Assembly (NCBI RefSeq): GCF_028473645.1
Contig: NZ_CP097269.1
Span: 1,558,001-1,622,000, forward strand
DNA length: 64,000 nucleotides
Source: Acidovorax sp. GBBC 1281
GTDB lineage: Bacteria > Pseudomonadota > Gammaproteobacteria > Burkholderiales > Burkholderiaceae_C
Reading direction: 5' to 3'
Shown piece by piece: positions 36,478 through 45,461 of the stretch. Every line of letters begins with the position of its first letter. Position 1 is the first letter of the stretch. Below the pieces are notes generated by a model. The model was not told the origin of the DNA and made no database searches. It saw only the letters and a program-made list of their open reading frames with translations. The position numbers were made by a program, and so were the translations under genes.

Positions 36478-38307
36478 TCAGTCCCCCATCACCACGCCTT
36501 CGCGGCGCGGGTCGGCGCCGCCCAGCCACATCGGCTGCCCGTGCACCTCGGCGCGGGTGATGGCCTGCAGGCCGCTGGTCATGTTCATCTCGCGCACCTC
36601 GGCGCCGCGGGCACGCAGCGCCTCCACCGTGGCCGGCGGGAAGCGTTTTTCCTCCAGCATCGTCGGGCCATTGAGCGAGCCGAAATTGGGCAGGTTGATG
36701 GCCTGCTGCGGCATCAGCCCCCAGTTGAAGATGCCGTAGAGCGTCTTGGCCGTGTAGTGGATGATGAGCGCGCCGCCCGGGCTGCCGCCGCTCATCACCA
36801 CTTGGCCGGTCTGCTTGTCGAACACCAGCGTGGGCGCCATCGACGAGCGCGGGCGCTTGCCGGGCTCCACCTGGTTGGCGATGGGCTGGCCTTGCGCGTC
36901 CTTGGGCGCGAAGCTGAAATCGGTCAGCTCGTTGTTCAGCAGGAAGCCCTTGACCATCTGGCGCGAGCCGAACTGGTCTTCGATGGTGGTCGTCATCGCC
37001 ACCGCGTTGCCGAAGGCATCGACGACGCTGATGTGGCTGGTGCCGTGCTCGATCTGGTCGGGCATGGGCGCATGGCTGGTTTGGACCGCGCCGGGGTTGC
37101 CGGGCTGCGCCACCTTCATGCTCTGCGGGCCGATCAGCTTGGCGCGCTGGGCGAGGTAGGCGGGGGCGAGCAGGGTGCTCCAGCTACCGCCCGGCGGTTG
37201 CACGAAGTCGGGGTCGGCCACGTAGAGGCCGCGGTCGGCGAAGGCCAGGCGCGAGGCCTCGTTGTACAGGTAGAGCCAGTCGGCACTGGGCAGCCAGTCG
37301 CCCGCGCCCTTGGGGCCTTCCTGCAGCGCCATCGTGTTGGCGTCGGTGTTCTTCAGGATGCCCAGGATCTGCCCCACGGCGATCGCGCCCGAGCTGGGCG
37401 GCGGAAAGCCGCATAGGCGAAAGTCCTTGGAGGCCACCTGGTAGTCCGTGCACAGCGCCTCGCGCTTCTTGGGCTGGTAGCCAGCCAGGTCGGCCAGCGC
37501 CAGGCGCCCGGGGTTGGTCGGGTGGCCCTGCACCTTGGCGACGATGGCCTGCGCCACCTCGCCCTCCAGCAGCGCCTTGGAGCCGTTGTTCGCGATGCCT
37601 TTCAGCACGGCGGCCAGCTCGGGGTTCCTGAGCACATGGCCCACGGGCCAGGGCTGGCCCGCCGCGTCGAAGAAATAGGCGCGGGCGGCCGGGTCCTGGG
37701 CCAGGTACTTTTCGTTGGCCAGCAGCGTGTTCAGGCGCGGGCTCACCTTGAAGCCGTTCTCGGCCAGCTGGATGACTGGCTGGAACAGCGATGCCCACGG
37801 CAGCTTGCCGTGCTCCTTGTGCGCCAGCTCCAGCATGCGCACCGCGCCGGGCGTACCCACCGAGCGGCCGCCCACCACGCCGTCGTAGAAAGGCACGGGC
37901 TTGCCGTCGGGGCCGAGAAAGAGGTTCTCGGTGGCGGCGGCCGGCGCCGTCTCGCGGCCGTCGTAGGCCTCGACCCGGCTGCCCGCCGAGTGCAGCAGGA
38001 ACGCGCCGCCGCCGATGCCGCTCGACTGCGGCTCGACCAGCGACAGCACCATCTGCACCGCGATGGCGGCATCGATCGCCGAGCCGCCGGCCTTGAGCAC
38101 CTGGTAGCCCGCATCGGTGGCCAGCGGGTTGGCGGCCGCCACGGCGAACTTCTGCGTCGCCCAGCCGGGCTTCTCGGTATAGCCGGACGCGCCTTCGGGC
38201 TGGTCGGGCAGGGTGTAGTTCAGGCGGGGGCTGGTGCCGCAGGCCGCGAGCAGGGCGGTGGCAGCGAGGGCGGCCAGCCGGGCGGCGGGCAGGTGCTTTT
38301 GGATCAT
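36478..38307 (-). CDS. ggt: Gamma-glutamyltransferase, probable lipoprotein
   Basis: This 609-residue N-terminal-nucleophile hydrolase cleaves or transfers the gamma-glutamyl group of glutathione and related peptides. T423 in EHGTSHISVVD is the autoprocessing site and nucleophile. Upstream SSGIGGGAFLL and downstream SGGSPGGALII are the conserved substrate and oxyanion segments. The ATG at 38305-38307 follows AGGGAGA and opens with a lipoprotein signal ending LLAACGTS, so the enzyme is probably envelope-anchored rather than free in the periplasm. Length is normal for the family. Confidence 0.94.
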   Translation of the reverse strand: MIQKHLPAARLAALAATALLAACGTSPRLNYTLPDQPEGASGYTEKPGWATQKFAVAAANPLATDAGYQVLKAGGSAIDAAIAVQMVLSLVEPQSSGIGGGAFLLHSAGSRVEAYDGRETAPAAATENLFLGPDGKPVPFYDGVVGGRSVGTPGAVRMLELAHKEHGKLPWASLFQPVIQLAENGFKVSPRLNTLLANEKYLAQDPAARAYFFDAAGQPWPVGHVLRNPELAAVLKGIANNGSKALLEGEVAQAIVAKVQGHPTNPGRLALADLAGYQPKKREALCTDYQVASKDFRLCGFPPPSSGAIAVGQILGILKNTDANTMALQEGPKGAGDWLPSADWLYLYNEASRLAFADRGLYVADPDFVQPPGGSWSTLLAPAYLAQRAKLIGPQSMKVAQPGNPGAVQTSHAPMPDQIEHGTSHISVVDAFGNAVAMTTTIEDQFGSRQMVKGFLLNNELTDFSFAPKDAQGQPIANQVEPGKRPRSSMAPTLVFDKQTGQVVMSGGSPGGALIIHYTAKTLYGIFNWGLMPQQAINLPNFGSLNGPTMLEEKRFPPATVEALRARGAEVREMNMTSGLQAITRAEVHGQPMWLGGADPRREGVVMGD

Positions 38308-38420
38308 GGAGTCTCCCTGTGTGGTGGGCGCCATGGTAATGCGGGGTGCAGGCCTGGCCTGCGGGTGTTACACCCCGCTACCGAACCGGCGCGCGTGGGT
38401 GGCCCCTGCGTTGGACGCCT

Positions 38421-38484
38421 TTGGTCTTTTTGGCCTCCAGCGCAATAAATACTATGGCGTTTCGCTATCTATTTTGTAGCAAAT
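38421..38484 (-). repeat. Intergenic hairpin repeat, copy F (inverted)
   Basis: On the minus strand the order is GCTACAAAATAGATAGC (38464-38480), ACGCCATAGT, TTATTGCGCTGGAGGCC and AAAAAGACC. Its last 30 bases are nearly identical to copy A at 1201-1230. The element abuts the PhoD stop codon at 38484-38486. Confidence 0.8.
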
Positions 38485-40106
38485 CAAAGGTCGCGCACGG
38501 GCCCGGGGCGACCGTCTTCCACCACGAAGCGGGCCAGGGTGGAGGCGCCGCTGTCGGCCCGTAGCGGGTCGTCCACGGTGCGCAGCGTGGTGGTCCAGCG
38601 CCGGTGCGTGACCTCGGCCAGCCCCCAGCCGCGCAGGTCGCAGCGCGCCAGCAGCACGTGCGGGTTGTGGCGGGCGATGGCGTCCACCTTGTCCTGCGTG
38701 GTGCCCGAGCGCGAGCTGATCGAGGTGCCGCAGAACTCGCTGGCCAGCACGCGGGCGGTGGGGGCCACGGGGGACTCAGCCGGCGCGGCCCCGTCGGACG
38801 GCGCCATCACGTTGCAGACGTAGTTCTGGTGGATATCGCCCCCCAGCAGCACGGTGTTGCGCGGCGCATGCCGGGCCAGCGACTGCAGCAGCCGCTGGCG
38901 CGCGGCCGGGTAGCCGTCCCAGCTGTCGGTCGATTGCACGCCGGAGGGGTAGTGGCGCGGCGAGAACAGCGTCTGCTGCGCGACCACGCTCCAGCGGGTG
39001 GCGTCGCCGATGGTGCTTCCCACGCCGCCGCCGCGTGCATCGGCGGCCAGGCCGGCATCCAGCCAGCGCTCCTGCGCCGTGCCCAGGAAGCTGCGCCCGG
39101 GCGCCTGCAGCTCGGCGCAGTCGCCGGGCCGCACGGCGCCCGCGCCGCTGCTGCCTTCCGCGCGGCAGGCCTGGCGGTCGCGGAACTGGCGCGCATCCAG
39201 CAGGTGGATGGTCGCCAGCCGCCCCCAGGGCAGCGCGCGGTACACCTGCAGCGCGCCGAACCCGCTGGCCGCCAGGCTCGCGGCGCGCAGCGGCGTGTGT
39301 TCGTAGAAGGCCTGCCATGCCGCCGTGCGCATCGCCAGGAAGTCGGCGGCGTCGCCGCGGCCGTGCGTGCCGGCGTAGTCGTTCTGCACCTCGTGGTCGT
39401 CCCAGGTCGTGGCCCAGGGGCACAGCGCGTGGGCGGCCTGCAGCGACGGGTCGCTCTTGTGCAGCGCGTAGCGGTCGCGGTAGTCGGCCAGCGTGTGCGC
39501 CAGGCGCAGGCCGTGCACGCGCGCCAGCCCGGCCGGGTCCTTGGGGCTGGCGTACTCGTAGATGTAGTCGCCCAGGAACAGCACCAGGTCGGGCGACTGG
39601 CGGCACACGTCGGCCCATGCCGCGTAGTGGCCGTGCTCCCACCGCTGGCACGACGCGAAGGCGATGCGCAGGCCCGGCGCCAAATCCCCGGCGGCCGGCG
39701 CGGTGCGCGTGCGGCCGGTGGCGCTGACGGCGTCGCCCTGCAGAAAGCGGTAGTGGTACCAGCGCCCCGGGGCCAGCCCCTGCAGCTCGACATGCACGCT
39801 GTGCGCGAACTCCGGCAGGGCGGTGGCCGTGCCGCGCTGCACGATGCGGCGAAACGCGTCGTCGTGCGCCACTTCCCACCGCACGGCGATCGGGCGGTTC
39901 CACGCGCCGGGTTCGGCGGGCACGAGGCGCGTCCACAGCACCATGCCATCGGGCGAGGGGTCGCCTCTGGCCACGCCCAGCGTGAACGGGTCGTGCCGCA
40001 GCGCGCCGGCGCCGGCCCCGGCCCAACGGGGCCAGGCGGCCGCGCCCGCGGCCCAGGCGGCCTTTTGCAGCAATGCCCGGCGCGAGAGCAGAGGGGTTTG
40101 CGTCAT
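38484..40106 (-). CDS. phoD: PhoD-family alkaline phosphatase/phosphodiesterase
   Basis: This is a 540-residue PhoD-type metallophosphatase. The Tat signal RRALLQKAAWAAG at the N-terminus agrees with export of folded, metal-loaded PhoD. An N-terminal PhoD_N beta domain (GVARGDPSPDGMVLWTRL) precedes the metallophosphatase core with FASCQRWEHG, LFLGDYIYEY, TWDDHEVQNDYAG and LLGGDIHQNYV. The family uses Ca2+/Fe3+ to hydrolyse phosphate mono- and diesters for phosphorus acquisition. I saw no obvious Pho box. It is followed downstream by an intergenic repeat. Confidence 0.93.
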   Translation of the reverse strand: MTQTPLLSRRALLQKAAWAAGAAAWPRWAGAGAGALRHDPFTLGVARGDPSPDGMVLWTRLVPAEPGAWNRPIAVRWEVAHDDAFRRIVQRGTATALPEFAHSVHVELQGLAPGRWYHYRFLQGDAVSATGRTRTAPAAGDLAPGLRIAFASCQRWEHGHYAAWADVCRQSPDLVLFLGDYIYEYASPKDPAGLARVHGLRLAHTLADYRDRYALHKSDPSLQAAHALCPWATTWDDHEVQNDYAGTHGRGDAADFLAMRTAAWQAFYEHTPLRAASLAASGFGALQVYRALPWGRLATIHLLDARQFRDRQACRAEGSSGAGAVRPGDCAELQAPGRSFLGTAQERWLDAGLAADARGGGVGSTIGDATRWSVVAQQTLFSPRHYPSGVQSTDSWDGYPAARQRLLQSLARHAPRNTVLLGGDIHQNYVCNVMAPSDGAAPAESPVAPTARVLASEFCGTSISSRSGTTQDKVDAIARHNPHVLLARCDLRGWGLAEVTHRRWTTTLRTVDDPLRADSGASTLARFVVEDGRPGPVRDL

Positions 40107-40175
40107 GGGAAGGGTTGCAGGGCGTGGGCGGGAACGGTCCGGCCGGGCGCGCGGACCAGGCCGCCCGGGACGGGC

Positions 40176-41705
40176 TCAGGCGGCCATCACCCGGTTCTTG
40201 CCCGCGCGCTTGGCCAGGTACATCCCCTGGTCGGCCCGGCGGATGGCTTCCGTGCTGCCTTCCTGCTCGGCCATCTGCGCCACGCCGGCGCTGAAGGTGA
40301 TGAGCACCTTCTCGCGGTCCTTCAGGAAGTAGCGCGTGGTCAGCTCGCGCTGCAGCCGCTTCATGGCTTCCACGCCCTGGTCCAGGTCGGTGTCGGGCAG
40401 CACCAGCACGAATTCCTCGCCGCCGTAGCGCGCCAGCATGTCCTGCGGGCGCATCACCTCGCGCGTGACGCCGGCCAGGTGCACCAGCGCCTCGTCGCCG
40501 GCCGTGTGGCCCAGGCGGTCGTTGATGAGCTTGAAGTTGTCCACGTCCAGCAAGGCCACGCACAGGGGCGAGCCGTTGCGCGTGGCGCGGGCGATCTCGC
40601 GCTCCATCACCTCGTCCAGGCCCTTGCGGTTGAGCGAGCCGGTGAGCGGGTCGTGCCGGGCCTGGGCGCTGGCGCGGTCCAGCTCTTCCTGCAGCTTGGC
40701 GATCTCGGCATGGCGCGCATCGGAGCGCGCGCGCAGGTCCTGCAGCTCGTCGCGCGCCACCCGGCTGTCCAGGGCCATGGCGCGCGTGGCGCTCATCACC
40801 TCTTCGAGCAGCGGGGTGATCTCCTGCAGGCTGTTGGCTTGGCCGATGCGCTCGGCGCAGTGCTCCATCTTGTCGTGGTAGGTGCTGCTGGAGGCGGTGA
40901 TCTGCACCAGCCGCTCGATGAAGGTGGCCAGCAGCTCCTTCATCTGTTCCTGCGCCTGCACGGTGCGCTCCTTGGCCTCCGTCTGCTTGAAGATCACGTC
41001 CTTCAGACGCCGCTGCACCTCGTCCAGCCGGCGCAGCGTGAGCGGCGGCGTGGAGGCGGCCATCAGCGCCTCGACCTGGCCCTGCAGCCAGCGGTCGTCC
41101 TGGCTCAGCACGGCGATGTTCTCGAACAGCATGTGCAGCAGTTCGAGCAGGCTGGCGCGGATGGCCGCCTGGTCCTCGGTGGCGAACGAGAGCCGGTAGC
41201 TGAAGTTGTTCAGCATCAGGCCGAAGGTCGAGACCGGGGGCGAAGGCTGGCGAAGGAAGTTGGTCAGCTGCGCGGCCAGTTCGTGCACGCGGGCATCGTC
41301 CTCGCCCAGCGCAGGCAGGGTGTTGTCGATCAGGCGGGCGAGCTGCTCGGTCAGTTCCTCGGGCAGGTGCGTGGCGGCCGAGGGTTCCGCTGCCGCGGCG
41401 GCCGGTGCGGCCACGCTGGCCAGGCCGAGGTTGGCGTAGCCCACCAGCACGCTCTGCAACTGGGCCCAGTCGGTGTTGTCGATGGCGGATTCGAACAGGC
41501 CCAGCAGGCGTTTTTGCGCCGGGGTCTGCCCGGGCAGCACGCGCAGGATGTGGCGCAGGGGGCCTTCCGGAAAGGCGGTGGGGCTGGGGTTGCCGGCGAT
41601 CTCGTCGTAGAGCGCCTGGTAGTTGTCGGGCGTGGGCGCCAAACGGCGCGCGGCCAGCTGCTTGAGGGTTTCTCGCGCGATTTCTGAAGGGGGGCGGTCG
41701 GCCAT
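40176..41705 (-). CDS. GGDEF-domain diguanylate cyclase
   Basis: This is a 509-residue soluble protein. The N-terminal ~330 residues are helical without a sensor fold that I recognise (ETLKQLAARRLAPTPDNYQALYDEIAG opens it) and include a coiled coil just before the catalytic domain. The GGDEF domain has an intact active site, G428-G-E-E-F432, and an RxxD inhibitory site (R419-D422) five residues upstream. It should therefore synthesise c-di-GMP with product feedback. The ATG at 41703-41705 matches the family start. An EAL phosphodiesterase lies 6 kb away. Confidence 0.93.
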   Translation of the reverse strand: MADRPPSEIARETLKQLAARRLAPTPDNYQALYDEIAGNPSPTAFPEGPLRHILRVLPGQTPAQKRLLGLFESAIDNTDWAQLQSVLVGYANLGLASVAAPAAAAAEPSAATHLPEELTEQLARLIDNTLPALGEDDARVHELAAQLTNFLRQPSPPVSTFGLMLNNFSYRLSFATEDQAAIRASLLELLHMLFENIAVLSQDDRWLQGQVEALMAASTPPLTLRRLDEVQRRLKDVIFKQTEAKERTVQAQEQMKELLATFIERLVQITASSSTYHDKMEHCAERIGQANSLQEITPLLEEVMSATRAMALDSRVARDELQDLRARSDARHAEIAKLQEELDRASAQARHDPLTGSLNRKGLDEVMEREIARATRNGSPLCVALLDVDNFKLINDRLGHTAGDEALVHLAGVTREVMRPQDMLARYGGEEFVLVLPDTDLDQGVEAMKRLQRELTTRYFLKDREKVLITFSAGVAQMAEQEGSTEAIRRADQGMYLAKRAGKNRVMAA

Positions 41706-41859
41706 CTGGCGTGCACGGAAAGGCAAAGATGCGCGAGTGTGACAGACGGCGCACCGCTTGAACAGGCGCCCGCAGGGCATCCGTGCAACGCCGGCCCCGC
41801 GCACCACCGGCCTGGGTGAACGGGGTGAGGGGCCCGGCGGGTGCGGGCCGGCGCTCGCG

Positions 41860-42834
41860 TCAGTTCACCATGACCAGCTTGCCCATCACCCCGCGCGATC
41901 CCATGTGGGCATAGGCCGCGGGCAGTTGCGCCATCGGCATGGTGCGGTCGATCACGGGCTTGATGGCGCCCTCGCCGTACCAAGCGGCCAGTTCGGCCAT
42001 CATGGCGGCGTTGGCCTGCCGCTCGCGCTTGGAGAACTCGCCCCAGAACACGCCCACGATCGAGGCGCCCTTGAGCAGCGCCAGATTCAGCGGCAGCGCC
42101 GGGATGGGGCCGGAGGCGAAGCCCACCACCAGGTAGCGCCCGCGCCAGGCGATCGAGCGGAAGGCGGGCTCGGTGAAGTCGCCGCCCACCGGGTCGTAGA
42201 TCACGTCCGGGCCCTTGCCGTCGGTCAGCGACTTGATCGCCTCGCGCAGGTTTTCCTCGGTGTAGTTGATGACGGCGTCGGCGCCCACGGACAGGCACAG
42301 CTTGCATTTTTCCTCGGTGGAGGCCGCCGCGATCACGCGGGCGCCCATCTTCTTGGCGATCTGGATGGCCGCCGTGCCCACGCCGCCGGCCGCACCCAGC
42401 ACCAGCACCGTCTCGCCAGCCTTGAGCTGCCCCCGGTCCACCAGCGCATGGTGCGAGGTGGCGTAGATCATGATGAACGCCGCCGCATCCACGTGCGAAA
42501 AGCCCTCGGGCAGCGGCATGCACAGCGCCGCGGGCGCCACCGCGTGGGTGCCGAAGCCGCCCGTGCCGGTGAGGCAGGCCACGCTCTGCCCGGGGCGCAG
42601 GTGCGTGACACCTTCGCCCACGGCCTCCACCACGCCAGCGTATTCCGACCCCGGCACGAAGGGCAGGGGGGGCTTCATCTGGTACTTGTTCTGCACGATG
42701 AGCAGGTCGGGAAAGTTCAGGCTGGCGGCCTTGATCGCGATCAGCACCTCGCCCGCCTTCGGCGTGGGCGTGGGCAGTTCGGTCCAGGCCAGGGCGTCGA
42801 CGCCCGTCGGGTTGGTGCAAAGCCAAGCATGCAT
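41860..42834 (-). CDS. NADPH:quinone oxidoreductase family protein
   Basis: This is a 324-residue medium-chain dehydrogenase/reductase of the zeta-crystallin/quinone oxidoreductase type. It has a GroES-like N-terminal part ([18 protein letters not shown]) and a Rossmann fold with [23 protein letters not shown]. The zinc-ligand cysteines of alcohol dehydrogenases are absent. The ATG at 42832-42834 has GGAG upstream. It would reduce quinones or enones with NADPH. The substrate is unknown. It is divergent from surE. Confidence 0.92.
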   Translation of the reverse strand: MHAWLCTNPTGVDALAWTELPTPTPKAGEVLIAIKAASLNFPDLLIVQNKYQMKPPLPFVPGSEYAGVVEAVGEGVTHLRPGQSVACLTGTGGFGTHAVAPAALCMPLPEGFSHVDAAAFIMIYATSHHALVDRGQLKAGETVLVLGAAGGVGTAAIQIAKKMGARVIAAASTEEKCKLCLSVGADAVINYTEENLREAIKSLTDGKGPDVIYDPVGGDFTEPAFRSIAWRGRYLVVGFASGPIPALPLNLALLKGASIVGVFWGEFSKRERQANAAMMAELAAWYGEGAIKPVIDRTMPMAQLPAAYAHMGSRGVMGKLVMVN

Positions 42835-42965
42835 GGGAGGTCTCCTGTCGGTGTGGCCGCATGATAGGCGGGGGGGCCGGCGTGGCGAGTCCCTGGAGCG
42901 ACGGCGGCCGGCGGCAGGGGCGGGCAGTCGGGAGCAGGCCCGGCCGCGCCTTGTCGGACGCGGCC

Positions 42966-42971
42966 TACAAT
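42966..42971 (+). promoter_or_regulatory. -10 hexamer upstream of surE
   Basis: TACAAT lies 27 bp before the surE ATG, in the same form seen before scpB and yfgM. No convincing -35 is visible at the right distance. Confidence 0.45.
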
Positions 42972-42997
42972 CGCTCGCACCCTGCTTCCTGCCACCC

Positions 42998-43792
42998 ATG
43001 AAGATCCTCATTTCCAACGACGACGGCTACCAGGCACCCGGCATCGTGGCCCTGCACGATGCGCTCAAGACCATCGCGGACGTCGAGGTGGTGGCGCCCG
43101 AACACAACAACAGCGCCAAGTCCAACGCGCTCACGCTGCATTCGCCGCTGTACGTGCACCAGGCGGCCAACGGCTTCCGGTACGTGAACGGCACCCCGGC
43201 GGACTGCGTGCACATCGCGCTCACCGGCCTGCTCGGCTACCGGCCCGATCTGGTCGTCTCGGGCATCAACAACGGCGCCAACATGGGCGACGACACCATC
43301 TACTCCGGCACCGTGGGCGCGGCGATGGAAGGCTACCTCTTCGGCATTCCGGCCATCGCGTTCTCGCAGGTGGACAAGGGCTGGGGCGAGATCGAATCCG
43401 CCGCCCGCAAGGCGCGCGAGATCGTCGAGCAGATGCAGGCGCAGAACCTGGTGGGCGAGGCTCCCTGGCTCCTCAACGTGAACATTCCCAACATGCCGTT
43501 CGATGCACTGCGGCCCCTGCGGCTGTGCCGCCTGGGCCGCCGCCACGCGGCCGAGCGCGTCATCGAGCAGCAAAGCCCGCGCGGGGAGGTCATGTACTGG
43601 ATCGGCGGCGCCGGCGCGGCCAAGGACGACGCCGAGGGCACGGACTTCCACGCCACGGCCCAGGGCCATGTGGCCATCACCCCGTTGAAGGTGGACCTGA
43701 CCGACCACGAAGGCCTGGGCTACTGGACGCAGACCGCGGCGCGCCTGGTGCCCGACGCGCCCGCCGCTCCCGCGCCGGCCCCCGCCCGATGA
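42998..43792 (+). CDS. surE: 5'/3'-nucleotidase SurE
   Basis: This is a 264-residue survival-protein-type nucleotidase acting on nucleoside monophosphates. Metal-binding residues fall in [11 protein letters not shown] (D8, D9), [11 protein letters not shown] and [22 protein letters not shown]. The start codon follows directly on family similarity ([10 protein letters not shown]). The C-terminus ends in an Ala/Pro repeat tail. Its stop overlaps the pcm start (ATGA at 43789-43792). surE-pcm-nlpD is a widespread stationary-phase gene order. Confidence 0.97.
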   Translation: MKILISNDDGYQAPGIVALHDALKTIADVEVVAPEHNNSAKSNALTLHSPLYVHQAANGFRYVNGTPADCVHIALTGLLGYRPDLVVSGINNGANMGDDTIYSGTVGAAMEGYLFGIPAIAFSQVDKGWGEIESAARKAREIVEQMQAQNLVGEAPWLLNVNIPNMPFDALRPLRLCRLGRRHAAERVIEQQSPRGEVMYWIGGAGAAKDDAEGTDFHATAQGHVAITPLKVDLTDHEGLGYWTQTAARLVPDAPAAPAPAPAR

Positions 43793-44559
43793 CCCAGCGC
43801 CGCCCCGGCTTTCCGGCCCGCATCGACCCCCCACCGGGCGCTGCGCCCCGGCCGCCATCGCAGCCCGCGCCGCGCCGCGATGCCCCGCCCATGCCCCAGG
43901 GCGTGGGGCTCGATTCGGCCGCCGTGCGGGCGCGCATGGTGCAGCGCCTGGCGGCTTCGGGCATCGCATCGCCGGCCGTGCTGCAGGCCATGGGCTCGGT
44001 GGAGCGGCACCGCTTCGTGGACACCGCCCTCGTCAACCAGGCCTACGAAGACACCAGCCTGCCGATCGGGCTGGGCCAGACCATCTCCAAGCCGAGCATC
44101 GTCGCCCGCATGACGGAGCTGCTGCTGGGCGCGGAGGGCGCGCGCGCCGCCGGTCTGGGGCGCGTGCTGGAGATCGGCACCGGCTGCGGCTACCAGGCCG
44201 CAGTGCTCGGGCGCGTGGCCCGCGAGGTGTACACCATCGAACGTTTGCGCGCGTTGCACGAGAAGGCGCGCGACAACCTGCGTCCCTGGCGCCTCGCGAA
44301 CGTGCACCTCATCTTCGGCGACGGCACGGTGGGCTATGCGAAAGGCGCGCCGTATGCGGCCATCATCGCCGCGGCAGGCGGCGAGACCCTCCCTCAGGCG
44401 TGGATCGACCAACTGGCCGTGGGTGGCCGCCTCGTGGCGCCCATGGTGGGCGCCGGCGGCCACCAGGTGTTGCTGGTCATCGACAAAACGGCGCACGGAT
44501 TGAAACAGAACGTTTTGGAGGCCGTTCATTTTGTCCCCCTAAAATCGGGGATTGCCTGA
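43789..44559 (+). CDS. pcm: Protein-L-isoaspartate O-methyltransferase
   Basis: This 256-residue SAM-dependent enzyme repairs isoaspartyl residues. The SAM-binding [13 protein letters not shown] motif and the substrate-side [12 protein letters not shown] are present. An N-terminal Pro/Arg-rich extension of about 40 residues precedes the domain and is longer than in E. coli Pcm (208 residues). The start ATG overlaps the surE stop by four bases, so translation is coupled. nlpD follows after 11 bp. Confidence 0.95.
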   Translation: MTQRRPGFPARIDPPPGAAPRPPSQPAPRRDAPPMPQGVGLDSAAVRARMVQRLAASGIASPAVLQAMGSVERHRFVDTALVNQAYEDTSLPIGLGQTISKPSIVARMTELLLGAEGARAAGLGRVLEIGTGCGYQAAVLGRVAREVYTIERLRALHEKARDNLRPWRLANVHLIFGDGTVGYAKGAPYAAIIAAAGGETLPQAWIDQLAVGGRLVAPMVGAGGHQVLLVIDKTAHGLKQNVLEAVHFVPLKSGIA

Positions 44560-44570
44560 AGGGATTGCTT

Positions 44571-45461
44571 ATGTTGGTTACGCGTGGTCTTGTTGGTTGG
44601 GGTTCGGTAGCGCTCGCGGCCTTGGTGCTGACGGGTTGCGGTACCCGCGTCAACAGGGCACCGGTGGAAGATCGTGGCACGTCCGCTTCCACATCCGCCT
44701 CCCAGCCCGGCATGGTGGTCGCTCCCGCGGCCAAGCCCCTGCCCGGTGCTGAAAACGCCGGCAAACCCGGCTACTACACGGTCAAGCCAGGAGATACCCT
44801 GATTCGCATCGGGCTGGAAAACGGCCAAAGCTGGAAGGACATCGCCCGCTGGAACAACCTGGACAACGCCAACCTCATCGAGGTCGGCCAGGTGCTCCGC
44901 GTGGCCGCGCCGTCGGCCACGCCAGCGCCTTCGGTGGCCAGCGATACCGGCGTGGTCACCCGTCCGGTCACCTCGTCCGCGATCGCTCCGGCCACCCCCG
45001 CCAGCGGTGCCAAGCCCGGCGCATCGGCCCCCGCCGTAGCTGCTGCCCCCGCTCCTGCGCCCAGCCCCGCGCCTGCCGCAACCGGCGGTGAAGACGACAT
45101 GGCGTTCATCTGGCCATCGTCGGGTTCGCTCGTGGCGGGTTTCGACGAGGCCCGCAACAAGGGTTATGACATCGGCGGCAAGGCGGGCGACCCCGTGCTC
45201 GCCTCCGCGGATGGACGGGTCGTCTATGCCGGCGCCGGCCTGCGTGGCTACGGCAACCTCGTGATCCTCAAGCACAACAACACCTACCTGACGGCCTACG
45301 CCCACAACCAGACCCTGCTGGTGAAGGAAGACCAGACGGTGCGCCGCGGCCAGAAGATCGCCGAAATGGGCAGCTCCGACACCGACCGGGTGAAGCTGCA
45401 CTTCGAGATCCGCCGCCAGGGCAAGCCGGTCGATCCGTCCCGCTACCTGCCGGCGCGTTGA
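44571..45461 (+). CDS. nlpD: Lipoprotein NlpD with LysM and degenerate M23 domain
   Basis: This is a 296-residue outer-membrane lipoprotein (lipobox LTGC, C23). A LysM peptidoglycan-binding domain lies at about 67-111, an Ala/Pro linker at 113-172, and a LytM/M23 domain at about 180-292. Zinc ligands are missing: the HxxxD position reads N196-K-G-Y-D200 and HxH reads K275-L-H277. It is therefore probably an amidase activator for daughter-cell separation, as NlpD is in E. coli. AAGGGA precedes the ATG. The usual downstream rpoS is not present. rluD follows with a 4-nt overlap. Confidence 0.94.
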   Translation: MLVTRGLVGWGSVALAALVLTGCGTRVNRAPVEDRGTSASTSASQPGMVVAPAAKPLPGAENAGKPGYYTVKPGDTLIRIGLENGQSWKDIARWNNLDNANLIEVGQVLRVAAPSATPAPSVASDTGVVTRPVTSSAIAPATPASGAKPGASAPAVAAAPAPAPSPAPAATGGEDDMAFIWPSSGSLVAGFDEARNKGYDIGGKAGDPVLASADGRVVYAGAGLRGYGNLVILKHNNTYLTAYAHNQTLLVKEDQTVRRGQKIAEMGSSDTDRVKLHFEIRRQGKPVDPSRYLPAR

